NCBI GenBank assembly: GCA_026398535.1
Contig: JAPLSQ010000007.1
Span: 1-34,782 of the forward strand
Direction of reading: 5' to 3'
DNA: 34,782 bases
Source: Candidatus Sumerlaeota bacterium
GTDB taxonomy: Bacteria > Sumerlaeota > Sumerlaeia > Sumerlaeales > Sumerlaeaceae
This document shows, piece by piece, positions 17,961 to 27,273 of the stretch. A program made the translations under genes and the position numbers. Each line of letters begins with the position of its first letter. Positions within the stretch are counted from its first letter, which is position 1. The notes under the pieces are model-generated. The model made no database searches. It saw only the letters and a program-made list of their open reading frames with translations, and was not told the origin of the DNA.

Positions 17961-19265
17961 ATGAAAACCATCAATATAGGCTTGATTGGATTTGGCAATA
18001 TTGGCACGGGTGTTGTGAAGGCCCTGCATGATCATGGCGAGTTGATTCGCGGGCGCGTCGGCGCTGTTCTGCGCATTACGCGAATCGCCGATGTGGACAC
18101 GAAACGTCGCCGTGATGCTCCTTATGACCCTTCAATACTGACGAACGACGCCAATGCGCTGCTTGATGATCCGGACATACATATCATCATCGAGCTGGTG
18201 GGCGGCCTTGAACCGGCTCGCACATTCGTGGAACAGGCTTTGCGCAACGGCAAGCATGTCGTGACGGCGAACAAGGCGATGCTTGCGACATTCGGCGCCG
18301 AGTTGTGGCAACTGGCGGCGGATAAAGGCGTGGATCTGTTTTTTGAGGCCAGCGTGGGCGGCGGCATCCCCATCATACGCGCGCTGCAATTGGGGTTGAG
18401 CGCCAACAACATCCGCAGCGTTTATGGCATCCTGAACGGGACGTGCAATTACATCCTGACCAAGATGGCCGACAAGAAACTGGCGTTTGAACCGGTGCTT
18501 TCCGAGGCGCAGGCATTGGGCTTCGCCGAGCCGGATCCGGCCTATGACATCGAGGGCTATGATACAGCACACAAGATCGCTGTTCTGGCCTCACTCGCCT
18601 TCCAGCAGGATGTTCGTTTCTCGGATGTTTTCGTGGAGGGCATCACACGCCTGAAACAAATCGATTTTGAATATGCCCGTGAGCTGGGTTACACGATCAA
18701 GCTGCTGGGCATCGCCAAGGCGGATGACACGAGCGGGCGCATTGAGGCGCGGGTGCATCCCACCTTGCTGCCGTGCGGGTCATTGCTGGCCAATGTGAAC
18801 GGTGTTTTCAACGGCATCATGGTTGAAGGCGATCTGACGGGTCCGACGATGTTTTACGGCCGGGGGGCCGGCCCCCAGCCCACGGCAAGCGCCGTGCTGA
18901 GCGATGTGATGAGCGCGGCGACGCTTGTGGCGCGCGGGACGCTTCCATGCGAACACAGGCTGACGGTGCGGGCAGGTGATAAACGCCTGAAACCCATCGC
19001 GGAGCTTGAAACAAGCTATTATATCCGCATACCCGCAATGGACAAGCCCGGCGTCATGGCGAAACTCAGCGGGGAACTGGCCGCGCACGCCATATCGATC
19101 GATTCCATGATCCAGAAGGGCGATCACCCGGCGGGAACGGCCGAGGTGATCATCGTCACTCACATCACAAGCGAGAGCAGCATCCAGGCGGCACTGAAAA
19201 ACATAGCCGGATTCGACATCACCGCCGCCGCGCCATTCGTTCTGCGTGTAGAGCAGAATCTCTGA
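17961..19265 (+). CDS. hom: Homoserine dehydrogenase with C-terminal ACT domain
   Basis: This enzyme reduces aspartate semialdehyde to homoserine in threonine and methionine synthesis, in the cytoplasm. The 434-residue protein has the NAD(P) loop INIGLIGFGNIGTGVV at the N-terminus, then VTANKAMLA. The core SVYGILNGTCNYILTKM and EPDPAYDIEGYDTAHKIAVL blocks contain the catalytic Asp and Lys region. Residues 355-430 form an ACT domain (IPAMDKPGVMAKLSGELA), the usual site of threonine feedback control. It is monofunctional, with no aspartokinase fusion. ATG 17961 gives the family N-terminus; an in-frame TTG at 17946 overlaps the upstream stop. No other aspartate-pathway gene is adjacent. Confidence 0.95.
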   Translation: MKTINIGLIGFGNIGTGVVKALHDHGELIRGRVGAVLRITRIADVDTKRRRDAPYDPSILTNDANALLDDPDIHIIIELVGGLEPARTFVEQALRNGKHVVTANKAMLATFGAELWQLAADKGVDLFFEASVGGGIPIIRALQLGLSANNIRSVYGILNGTCNYILTKMADKKLAFEPVLSEAQALGFAEPDPAYDIEGYDTAHKIAVLASLAFQQDVRFSDVFVEGITRLKQIDFEYARELGYTIKLLGIAKADDTSGRIEARVHPTLLPCGSLLANVNGVFNGIMVEGDLTGPTMFYGRGAGPQPTASAVLSDVMSAATLVARGTLPCEHRLTVRAGDKRLKPIAELETSYYIRIPAMDKPGVMAKLSGELAAHAISIDSMIQKGDHPAGTAEVIIVTHITSESSIQAALKNIAGFDITAAAPFVLRVEQNL

Positions 19266-19290
19266 TCGGCGGAGTTAATGCTTTACTTGA

Positions 19291-20787
<1,497 letters not shown>

Positions 20788-20854
20788 CACAATCCGGCAA
20801 CCCGGATGAACATGGCAGGCCGGGCTTTTGTATCCCGCCAGCAGGAACCTATCT

Positions 20855-22930
20855 ATGCTGATATCAAAGAACAGCGCCTTGTTGGCGCTCATGTTGTTTG
20901 TTGTGTGTCTGTCTGTCCCGGTCATTGCCGCGCTTCCTGCTGAGGACGACGACATCACGGCCAAACCATCGTTGCCAGCTCAAGGGACGGGTAAAAACGC
21001 GACTTCGGCAAACGACGCCCCGGCAAGCACAACCCGCCAGGCGCCCCCCGTGTTGGCCAACGCCGACACGACCGCCGCGGCGATTCTGTCGACAAAGACA
21101 ATCGTGCTTGCCACATATAAGGGAGGGATTTTTACAAACGCCGACCTTAGCTCAACACTCGCATTGCGCAAGCCAAGGGAATTGGCGGCCTATTCGACGC
21201 AGGCCATCCTTTCTTTATCCTCGGCAAAGTTACGCGATGTGGTGCGGGACCTTGTTTATGAGCGGCTGATATACGAGAAGGCAAATGCCGATGGCATCAC
21301 GGCGGAAACCACGGGCATCAAAGAACGGCTTGCCAGCGAGCGCAACAGCATTCTGAGCAAGATATTCTATGACCGCGCCGTGGGGCGCCGCATGCAGAAG
21401 ATCGAGCACGAGCAGGTACAGCTCCAGTACGATGAGCGCAAGGACAAGGATTTCACCGAACCCGAAAAAATCACGGTCAAAGAAGTTTTCCTGAGCTTTT
21501 ACAAGCGCCACAAGGTCAAAGAAGGCGAGACGCTTGATTCCATCGCGAACAAGATCTCGCGCGATCCGCAGGCCGCGCGGCGGATACTGCGCGATGATGC
21601 GATACGCTTTCCGCGCAAACCGCCGCCCGAATTGCGTTCCAAGGCGCCCTTCGAAGAATTGCGCGAAGGCGAGCCGTTGCTGGTTCTTATTGACAAGGAT
21701 GAGCAGGCTTCACAGACGGCGCTCGCAAAGACCATTGGGGAGAAACTTGATGCGGGGGCAGATTTTGACACACTCGCGCGCGAGCATTCTCAAGCGGAAG
21801 AGGCGGACAAAACCGCCGCGTTCGAGCCTGATCTGGAGCGCGCCCTGCCGGCCATACGGTCGGCCATCATCAAGGCGAAAAAGGGCGCGGTGACGGATGT
21901 CATACACACGCCGAACGGCCTTGAGATTTTCAAAATTGAGGATCGCCAGCCCACCCGCACGCTGACGTTCGAAGAGGCGCGCCCGCGGATCCAGATCGAT
22001 CCGGCGCAACATCAGAAAAATATCGAGGAAGTGCGGCGCCAGTTTTTCGATGAGTTGCGCGACAAGTACAGGTTGCGGCTGAACATGGAAGCGCTGGAAC
22101 GCAAGGATTACATGTCACCGCCGCCGCTGACAGCGGCGTCGCCAATCGTGACGGCCGACGGATTCACATATACGCTTGAACAGTTCCAGAACGACATGCG
22201 TCCGGCGATGAAGAGCTGGACGGCCATGACAGCCGAGGAGCGCATCGCGCTGGCCAAGGCGGCGCCGGCCGTCATCAACTATCTAATCGAGCGCGAGAGC
22301 GCGGCGCAAGGGCTCGACAAAACACCCGAATACCTCGGCGAGATGCGCTCCAAGGAAATCATCGAGGTCACGAGCGAGTATTTGAAACGCGCGCAGATGC
22401 GCCGCCTTCAACCTGAAGAAAGCGAGTTGAAGGATTATTACCTGAAACACATCGACCGCTACACGAGCGGCAGTATGACCACGGTGCGCGAGATCACAAA
22501 ACGCATTCAGATGGCGCTGCCGCCCGACCAGCGCGCCGCTGCAATTGAGGCCGCGAAGAAGGAGCTCTCGGCCCTGCGGGATAAAATACAATCACTCCCG
22601 GATTTTGAACAGGCCGCCAGACGCGAAAGCGAAGCGCTTTCGACAAGGTCGCGGGGCGGCTTGATAGGCCGTGTGCAGACGGATTTCCGCGGACCGGTCT
22701 TCCAGAATCAGATCAACCTGCTCAAGCCCGGAGAGATCAGCGAACCATTTCTCTATGGCGCGGAGGGGATGATCATCCGGCTCGATGATATCACCCAGCC
22801 CACGCCGCGCCCATTCGAGGAAGTGCTGTCAAGCGTCCGTCGGGATTGCCTTGGCGAAACGCTCAGATCCAAATTCGAGGCAGACCGCGAAACTGTTTTG
22901 CGCGAAGGGGATTTTCAGTTGAAATTCTGA
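20855..22930 (+). CDS. SurA/PpiD-like periplasmic foldase with two parvulin domains and a LysM-like insertion
   Basis: This 691-residue exported protein has a signal peptide (about 1-26). A helical chaperone-like N-terminal region (about 75-200, LRDVVRDLVYERLIYEK) resembles SurA_N. The first parvulin-type rotamase domain (about 205-365) is split by a LysM-like insert at 220-279 (VKEGETLDSIANKI...LREGEPLLVLI), which would bind glycan. A second helical region is followed by a second parvulin domain (about 540-646) with SRGGLIGRVQTDFRGPVF and LKPGEISEPF. The likely role is folding of outer-membrane or secreted proteins near the cell wall. AGGAA (20843-20847) lies 7 bases before ATG 20855, which gives a proper signal peptide; an earlier ATG at 20828 does not. 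atpD ends 67 bases upstream. Confidence 0.82.
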   Translation: MLISKNSALLALMLFVVCLSVPVIAALPAEDDDITAKPSLPAQGTGKNATSANDAPASTTRQAPPVLANADTTAAAILSTKTIVLATYKGGIFTNADLSSTLALRKPRELAAYSTQAILSLSSAKLRDVVRDLVYERLIYEKANADGITAETTGIKERLASERNSILSKIFYDRAVGRRMQKIEHEQVQLQYDERKDKDFTEPEKITVKEVFLSFYKRHKVKEGETLDSIANKISRDPQAARRILRDDAIRFPRKPPPELRSKAPFEELREGEPLLVLIDKDEQASQTALAKTIGEKLDAGADFDTLAREHSQAEEADKTAAFEPDLERALPAIRSAIIKAKKGAVTDVIHTPNGLEIFKIEDRQPTRTLTFEEARPRIQIDPAQHQKNIEEVRRQFFDELRDKYRLRLNMEALERKDYMSPPPLTAASPIVTADGFTYTLEQFQNDMRPAMKSWTAMTAEERIALAKAAPAVINYLIERESAAQGLDKTPEYLGEMRSKEIIEVTSEYLKRAQMRRLQPEESELKDYYLKHIDRYTSGSMTTVREITKRIQMALPPDQRAAAIEAAKKELSALRDKIQSLPDFEQAARRESEALSTRSRGGLIGRVQTDFRGPVFQNQINLLKPGEISEPFLYGAEGMIIRLDDITQPTPRPFEEVLSSVRRDCLGETLRSKFEADRETVLREGDFQLKF

Positions 22931-22951
22931 CGGCGCGCGAGGCGCCGTCAG
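22927..22951 (+). terminator. Hairpin overlapping the stop codon of the SurA-like gene
   Basis: CTGACGGCGC (22927-22936) and GCGCCGTCAG (22942-22951) form a perfect 10-bp stem around GCGAG. It overlaps the TGA stop (22928-22930) and lies between two converging genes, so it can act for both strands. There is no T-tract. The 24-bp repeat copy 2 begins 11 bases further on. Confidence 0.45.
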
Positions 22952-22961
22952 CAGGCGAAGA

Positions 22962-22985
22962 CCGGTCAGCGAGTACGCCATCAGG
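22962..22985 (+). repeat. 24-bp dispersed repeat, copy 2
   Basis: This is identical over 24 bases to the copies at 17865 and 26681. It lies in the 62-bp noncoding space between the SurA-like gene and the carbamoyltransferase gene. Together with copy 3 it forms direct repeats around the three-gene minus-strand operon. Confidence 0.9.
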
Positions 22986-22992
22986 GCGCGCA

Positions 22993-23991
22993 TCAGCTCA
23001 TCGTAAGCGCCATGATGCTCTTGCAGGTGTGCAGTCGGTTTTCAGCCTCTTGGTAAATGACCGAGTGAGAACCATCGATGACATCATTGGTCACCTCATT
23101 TCCGCGGTCGGCGGGCAGACAGTGCATGTAAATCGAATGCTTCTTCGTGAGCTTCATGAGCTTGCGGTCGCATATCCAGTCCTTGTGTCTGCGGGAAAGC
23201 TCGAGTGCTTCCTGGGGGCGGCTGAAAAGCTCCTCGATGCCCCAGCTTTTGGGGTAGACGATGTCGGCGTCCCTGAACGCGTCCTCCATGTTGTCGACAA
23301 TCCCGAACTTTGTGCCGTGCTGCCTGGCGTTCTGTTCGGCTATTTTCATCGTGCTTTTCATGAGCTTCCATTCGGGCGGATGCGCGAGCGTGACATCGAG
23401 TCCGAAGCGGGTCATGAGCATGATGAGCCCCTGGGGCACGCTCATGGGTTTGGCATAACTGGGCGCGTAGGCCCATGAAACCGCGATTTTGAGCCCGCGC
23501 AGATTGTGGCCAAACCGTTCGCGGATGGTCATGAGGTCGGCGAGTGTCTGGAAGGGGTGGTCGATGTCGCACTGCATGTTGAGGACGGGGCGGCTGCTGT
23601 AATGCGCCACTTCGCGCATAAGCGTGTTTCCCTTGCCGGGCTCCAAGTCATGCCGGATGGCGATGGCGTGGCCGTAACTTGAGAGGATCACGCCCATGTC
23701 GCGCGGCGACTCGCCGTGGGATAACTGGGATGTTTCGGCATCGATGAAATGCGCATGGGCGCCAAGCTGGGTTGCGCCCGCCTCGAAAGAATTGCGCGTG
23801 CGTGTGGATTTATCGAAAAACAGCAGGAAGATGGTTTTGTCCGGCAGCAACCGGTGGGGGATGCCATTGTGGAACTTGAATTTCAGGTCGGCGGCCAGAT
23901 CGAGCGCCAGATCGATCTCGGCGTCAGACCAATCCTTCGTCTCAATATAATCGCGGCCCCTCAGGTCGGCCACAATCTTTTCGTCGAACAT
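22993..23991 (-). CDS. ygeW: YgeW-type carbamoyltransferase (ornithine carbamoyltransferase relative)
   Basis: This is a 332-residue member of the aspartate/ornithine carbamoyltransferase superfamily. The carbamoyl-phosphate site is complete: STRTR (62-66), HPFQ (145-148) and HCLP (290-293). Segments such as LNMQCDIDHPFQTLADL, AYAPSYAKPMSVPQGL and DADIVYPKSWG closely match E. coli YgeW. The SYAKPMSVPQ loop (179-188) is where YgeW and acylornithine carbamoyltransferases form a knot. The ornithine-binding SMG motif is replaced by KSWG, so ornithine is probably not the acceptor and the true substrate is unknown. GGAG lies 5 bases before ATG 23991. The hydrolase gene upstream ends 9 bases away, so the two are translationally close. 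Confidence 0.85.
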   Translation of the reverse strand: MFDEKIVADLRGRDYIETKDWSDAEIDLALDLAADLKFKFHNGIPHRLLPDKTIFLLFFDKSTRTRNSFEAGATQLGAHAHFIDAETSQLSHGESPRDMGVILSSYGHAIAIRHDLEPGKGNTLMREVAHYSSRPVLNMQCDIDHPFQTLADLMTIRERFGHNLRGLKIAVSWAYAPSYAKPMSVPQGLIMLMTRFGLDVTLAHPPEWKLMKSTMKIAEQNARQHGTKFGIVDNMEDAFRDADIVYPKSWGIEELFSRPQEALELSRRHKDWICDRKLMKLTKKHSIYMHCLPADRGNEVTNDVIDGSHSVIYQEAENRLHTCKSIMALTMS

Positions 23992-24000
23992 GGGGTCTCC

Positions 24001-25200
24001 TTATTTTGCGTAGTCGTCCGCGAACGCGGCATAGAAAGCGGCTGCTTTGACCAGGTGGTCGACAGGGATGCTCTCTCGGGGCGAGTGGGCGCAGATTTCA
24101 TTGCCGGGGCCAAGGCCGAAGCTGGGAATGCCGAACATGCCCATGGTGGCGACGCCATTGGTGGAGAATGTCCATTTGCCGACTTTCGGTTGCGAAGCGA
24201 ACAGGTTTCCATAAGCTCGAATTGCTGTTTTCAGAACGGCATGATTTTCGGGCAGCGCCCATGTGGGGTAGTATTTTCGGGTCGGGTAGACAAGTCCCGT
24301 GTAGGCTGGTTGGGCGTATTCAAGGACGCGCGCTTTGGTCTGCGCCGATATGACGCCCGGCAGCGCCTCGATTTCAGCCATGGCTGATTCGATCGTCTCG
24401 CCCGCTGTCAGCCGCCGGTCGAGGTGGATGGTGCACGAGTCGGCAACGGCGCACAATGAGGGGCTTGTTGAGCGAATATGAGATATCGTGACGGTGCCCT
24501 TGCCAAGGAAGTCATCGTGTTTGAGCCGTTGGTTAAGTTTTTCGATGTCGAGGATGATGGGCGCCATTCTGTAGACGGCATTCACGCCGCGTTCGGGAGC
24601 GCTGCCGTGCGCGGAAAGGCCGGTTGCGGTCACCTCGATCTCCATGCGGCCGCGATGCCCGCGGCAAATATTCATGTTCGTTGGTTCGGCGATGAGCACG
24701 CATTCCGGAGGCGGATCGATGACTTTTTCACGCAGGATATACTGCCAGCATAAACCGTCGCAGTCTTCCTCCATGACCGTGCCTGTGATGAAGACACTCA
24801 GGCCGCGCGCCAGCCCCAACTGCCTGATGATTTTCGCACCGCAGACGAGTGATGCCATCGCGCCTTTCATGTCGCAAGCGCCCCGCCCGTGGACGGCTCC
24901 ATCCTTGAGCACGGCGGCGAAAGGATCGATGTCCCAGTTTGCGGGATTGCCGGCATCGACGGTGTCGATGTGGGCGTCCATGGCGATGACGCGCGGGCCG
25001 TTTCCGACGCGGCCGATGACATTGCCAAACCCGTCAATGCGCACTTCGTCGAAATCAAGCCTGCGCATTTCCTCCGCGATGCGCCCGGCGACGGCTTTTT
25101 CACCACAGCTCAACGATTTGATGCGGATAATGTCCTGCAAAAAACCTGTGACGGCTGACCGGTCGCGCTCAGCCGCCTCAAGTATGCGCGAATATTCCAT
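24001..25200 (-). CDS. ygeY: YgeY-type M20 family metallohydrolase
   Basis: This 399-residue zinc-dependent amidohydrolase belongs to the ArgE/DapE/CPG2 (M20) family. Metal and catalytic residues are visible: MDAHIDTVD (His77, catalytic Asp79), GRGACDMKG (Asp110), MEED (Glu144/145) and a late His in EICAHSPRE. The ends WTFSTNGVATMGMFGIPSFG and LGPGNEICAH are characteristic of the YgeY group, which databases label a selenium-metabolism-linked hydrolase without proven substrate. The paired carbamoyltransferase suggests removal of an acyl group from a carbamoylated amino acid, as ArgE does in some arginine pathways; this is inference. AAGGA precedes ATG 25200 by about 11 bases. It lies 24 bases after the cohesin-like gene. 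Confidence 0.85.
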   Translation of the reverse strand: MEYSRILEAAERDRSAVTGFLQDIIRIKSLSCGEKAVAGRIAEEMRRLDFDEVRIDGFGNVIGRVGNGPRVIAMDAHIDTVDAGNPANWDIDPFAAVLKDGAVHGRGACDMKGAMASLVCGAKIIRQLGLARGLSVFITGTVMEEDCDGLCWQYILREKVIDPPPECVLIAEPTNMNICRGHRGRMEIEVTATGLSAHGSAPERGVNAVYRMAPIILDIEKLNQRLKHDDFLGKGTVTISHIRSTSPSLCAVADSCTIHLDRRLTAGETIESAMAEIEALPGVISAQTKARVLEYAQPAYTGLVYPTRKYYPTWALPENHAVLKTAIRAYGNLFASQPKVGKWTFSTNGVATMGMFGIPSFGLGPGNEICAHSPRESIPVDHLVKAAAFYAAFADDYAK

Positions 25201-25224
25201 GCGAAAGGGTTCCTTGATGTGCGG

Positions 25225-26757
25225 TTACCAGATTTCGATGGGGCGCGCGGTTTTTGCCGCCGTCGCAGCAGCGCGTGTTGTGCGCTGTGCAGCCAGTCCA
25301 TTTTCAGCCGGACGTGAAGGCACGATGGTCAGCGCCACGCCGTCAAGCGCCGCGGCCTGTTTCGGCCGATCCGTCAGCATAGATGTGCCAAGATGCGACA
25401 CGTCGGTGGTGGGGGTATAACCGGGATCGTTGACCACGAGAACGACATCCGTGCGCTCCACGGGCTGCTTTGCCCTGAAGGTTATGCGGCCCAGTTCGCC
25501 TTGCACCCGCAACGGATTCAGTTCACACGCGTTGTCGTACTCGATGATGCCCCTCTTGTTGTCGACAAGGTTTTTTTTGAGGAAGTCGAATGCAAATTTC
25601 TTCCGGGCGAACCCGTCTGATATGTTGACTCCCTGGTGGATTGCATTGCCGCGGTCGACATCGACCACTTCAAAGCAGGATGGATCGAACTGGATGAACA
25701 CTCTCAGTCGGTCGAAAGGCGCCTGGTTTGCATTGTCAAGGTACAGGCTGACGGGGAATTCTTGTCCGGTGTTGACCGTGGTTTTTGCGGATTCAAGCCG
25801 CAACACCATCGTGGCGGATGCGGGTTTGTCCTTTGAAGAGGTGATGATCAGGCCGTTGGCCCCAACTTTCTGCACGTTATACTTTGCGCGCGGCTGCCGC
25901 ACGACGACGAGCGTCTGAATGATCCCGTCGCGGGCGTTCGCGGATGAGCCCAGCACGTTGTTTCCCTTGAGATAAATGCCGGTGGGCAGTTTGCTGTCTG
26001 TCACAAAACGCACGGGCGCCGACTCGGTGGGTTCCAGCGCTTCCCAAATGATCTTCGCCACGGCCACCGAAGAAAGTTTGACAGGCGCCTTGAGAAGGAT
26101 GCGCGCGAAGAGTTCGCCTGTTTCGGGATTATTGCTATATTCAATTTCCTTGTCGGCCTTGTCCATGATGGGGGAAAAATCGATTGCGAGGGGATTAAGG
26201 CTTTTGTTGGGGTATTGGATCAGGAAGGAAACCTTGTCGGCGTTGCCGTCCTTTGTGTCGGCGACGACTTCGGTGAAGAATGTTTCGCCGGAGTTCACGA
26301 TGCTGTCGTAGGGGCGGAAATGCAGAAGACTGCGGGACTCGCTGCGCGCGGCGGATGGGGCTGCCGCGGGCGCGGGCGTTGGCGCCTGAGCTGCCGCGAA
26401 CGGGGGCTGGGCAGGCATGATGGGACCGGTGGGCAATGGCTGACCGGGCGGCGGCGGGGGGATGGGAGCGGGGACACCCTGAGGTTGTTGAGCTTCCTGG
26501 CTTTTCTTGGCTTCATCGGTCTGGCGCTTTTTCATCTCTGTGATGATTTTGTCGATGCGCTGCTGGTGCGCCTTGATGCGCTCCTCGCGGGTCATCGATT
26601 TTTCCCTGTCGAAAATGTCATCCGCTGGCGCCGGTGTCGGGGCCTGCGCCGCTGCGAAGCATACGAATGACAACATAAAACCGGTCAGCGAGTACGCCAT
26701 CAGGCCAGTTAAAACCAGTCGTATGCATGTGCTGATGAATTGGCGCTGTTTTCTCAT
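25225..26757 (-). CDS. Secreted protein with coiled/charged and proline-rich linker and two cohesin-like domains
   Basis: This 510-residue exported protein has a signal peptide (MRKQRQ start, hydrophobic core, then AAAQA). A charged helical segment (about 50-90, EKSMTREERIKAHQQRI) and a Pro/Ala-rich linker (about 95-150) follow. Two beta-rich units come next. The second (about 325-465) has the cohesin-like run LRVFIQFDPSCFEVVDVD and LGRITFRAKQPV; the first (about 155-300) is a weaker match. Cohesin-type domains usually bind protein partners or carbohydrates; no dockerin is seen here. The 24-bp repeat falls in frame in the signal peptide as LMAYSLTG. Earlier in-frame starts (up to 26799) give a poor signal peptide, so I chose ATG 26757; no RBS decides it. 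It leads the ygeY-ygeW operon. Confidence 0.6.
   Translation of the reverse strand: MRKQRQFISTCIRLVLTGLMAYSLTGFMLSFVCFAAAQAPTPAPADDIFDREKSMTREERIKAHQQRIDKIITEMKKRQTDEAKKSQEAQQPQGVPAPIPPPPPGQPLPTGPIMPAQPPFAAAQAPTPAPAAAPSAARSESRSLLHFRPYDSIVNSGETFFTEVVADTKDGNADKVSFLIQYPNKSLNPLAIDFSPIMDKADKEIEYSNNPETGELFARILLKAPVKLSSVAVAKIIWEALEPTESAPVRFVTDSKLPTGIYLKGNNVLGSSANARDGIIQTLVVVRQPRAKYNVQKVGANGLIITSSKDKPASATMVLRLESAKTTVNTGQEFPVSLYLDNANQAPFDRLRVFIQFDPSCFEVVDVDRGNAIHQGVNISDGFARKKFAFDFLKKNLVDNKRGIIEYDNACELNPLRVQGELGRITFRAKQPVERTDVVLVVNDPGYTPTTDVSHLGTSMLTDRPKQAAALDGVALTIVPSRPAENGLAAQRTTRAAATAAKTARPIEIW
26681..26704 (+). repeat. 24-bp dispersed repeat, copy 3
   Basis: This is identical to copies at 17865-17888 and 22962-22985. 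On the minus strand it provides eight codons (LMAYSLTG) in the hydrophobic core of the cohesin-like protein's signal peptide. AAAACC occurs on both sides (26678-26683 overlapping the left end, and about 26711-26716), which may be chance. Confidence 0.9.
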
Positions 26758-26886
26758 GATTGTGTTGTGAAAAATGATCGTTGTGATCATGCTAAACAAG
26801 CAAATAATGTTCCGAAATCACCGGATTATGGCAATATGAATCATGTTGACATGGAATGTCCGATAGAGATGATCGCAATCAATAGC

Positions 26887-27162
26887 ATGGCAAAACAGTT
26901 CAAACTTCAGGTTTTGACGCCGGCAGCATTAGTGGTCGATGAGCAGGTCGAATCGATCATTGCACCGGGGGAGGATGGTTATCTTGGTGTGCTTGCGGAT
27001 CATGCTCCCCTGATGGTGACGCTTGGCGCGGGCTCCCTGACGATCAGAACCAACCAATACGCTGTCCGCGAGATACATATCGAAGGGGGATTTCTTGAGG
27101 TTCTGAACAACACGGCGACCATCCTGACGGACCGTGTTTCCACAACCATATTAAATCCATGA
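26887..27162 (+). CDS. atpC: F1 ATP synthase epsilon subunit, short form, isolated gene
   Basis: This 91-residue protein corresponds to the N-terminal beta-sandwich of the F1 epsilon subunit, which links gamma to the c-ring. FKLQVLTPAALVVDEQVESI, APGEDGYLGVLADHAPLMV and GGFLEVLNNTATILTDR are classic. It stops where the sandwich ends and lacks the two C-terminal helices that inhibit ATP hydrolysis in E. coli-type subunits. ATG 26887 gives the standard N-terminus (MAKQFKLQ); ATG 26869 is an in-frame alternative. Neither has a strong RBS. It is not beside atpD, and shares a 129-bp divergent region with the cohesin-like gene. Confidence 0.9.
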   Translation: MAKQFKLQVLTPAALVVDEQVESIIAPGEDGYLGVLADHAPLMVTLGAGSLTIRTNQYAVREIHIEGGFLEVLNNTATILTDRVSTTILNP

Positions 27163-27273
27163 TCTGAAGCATTCCCTCTCGCCCCTCACATGACGCGTTC
27201 ATTCAGCATATTCGCACACAAGGTTTTATTGCGTGTCTTTGAAAACACGATCAGCTAAGCAGAGTTTTCACAG

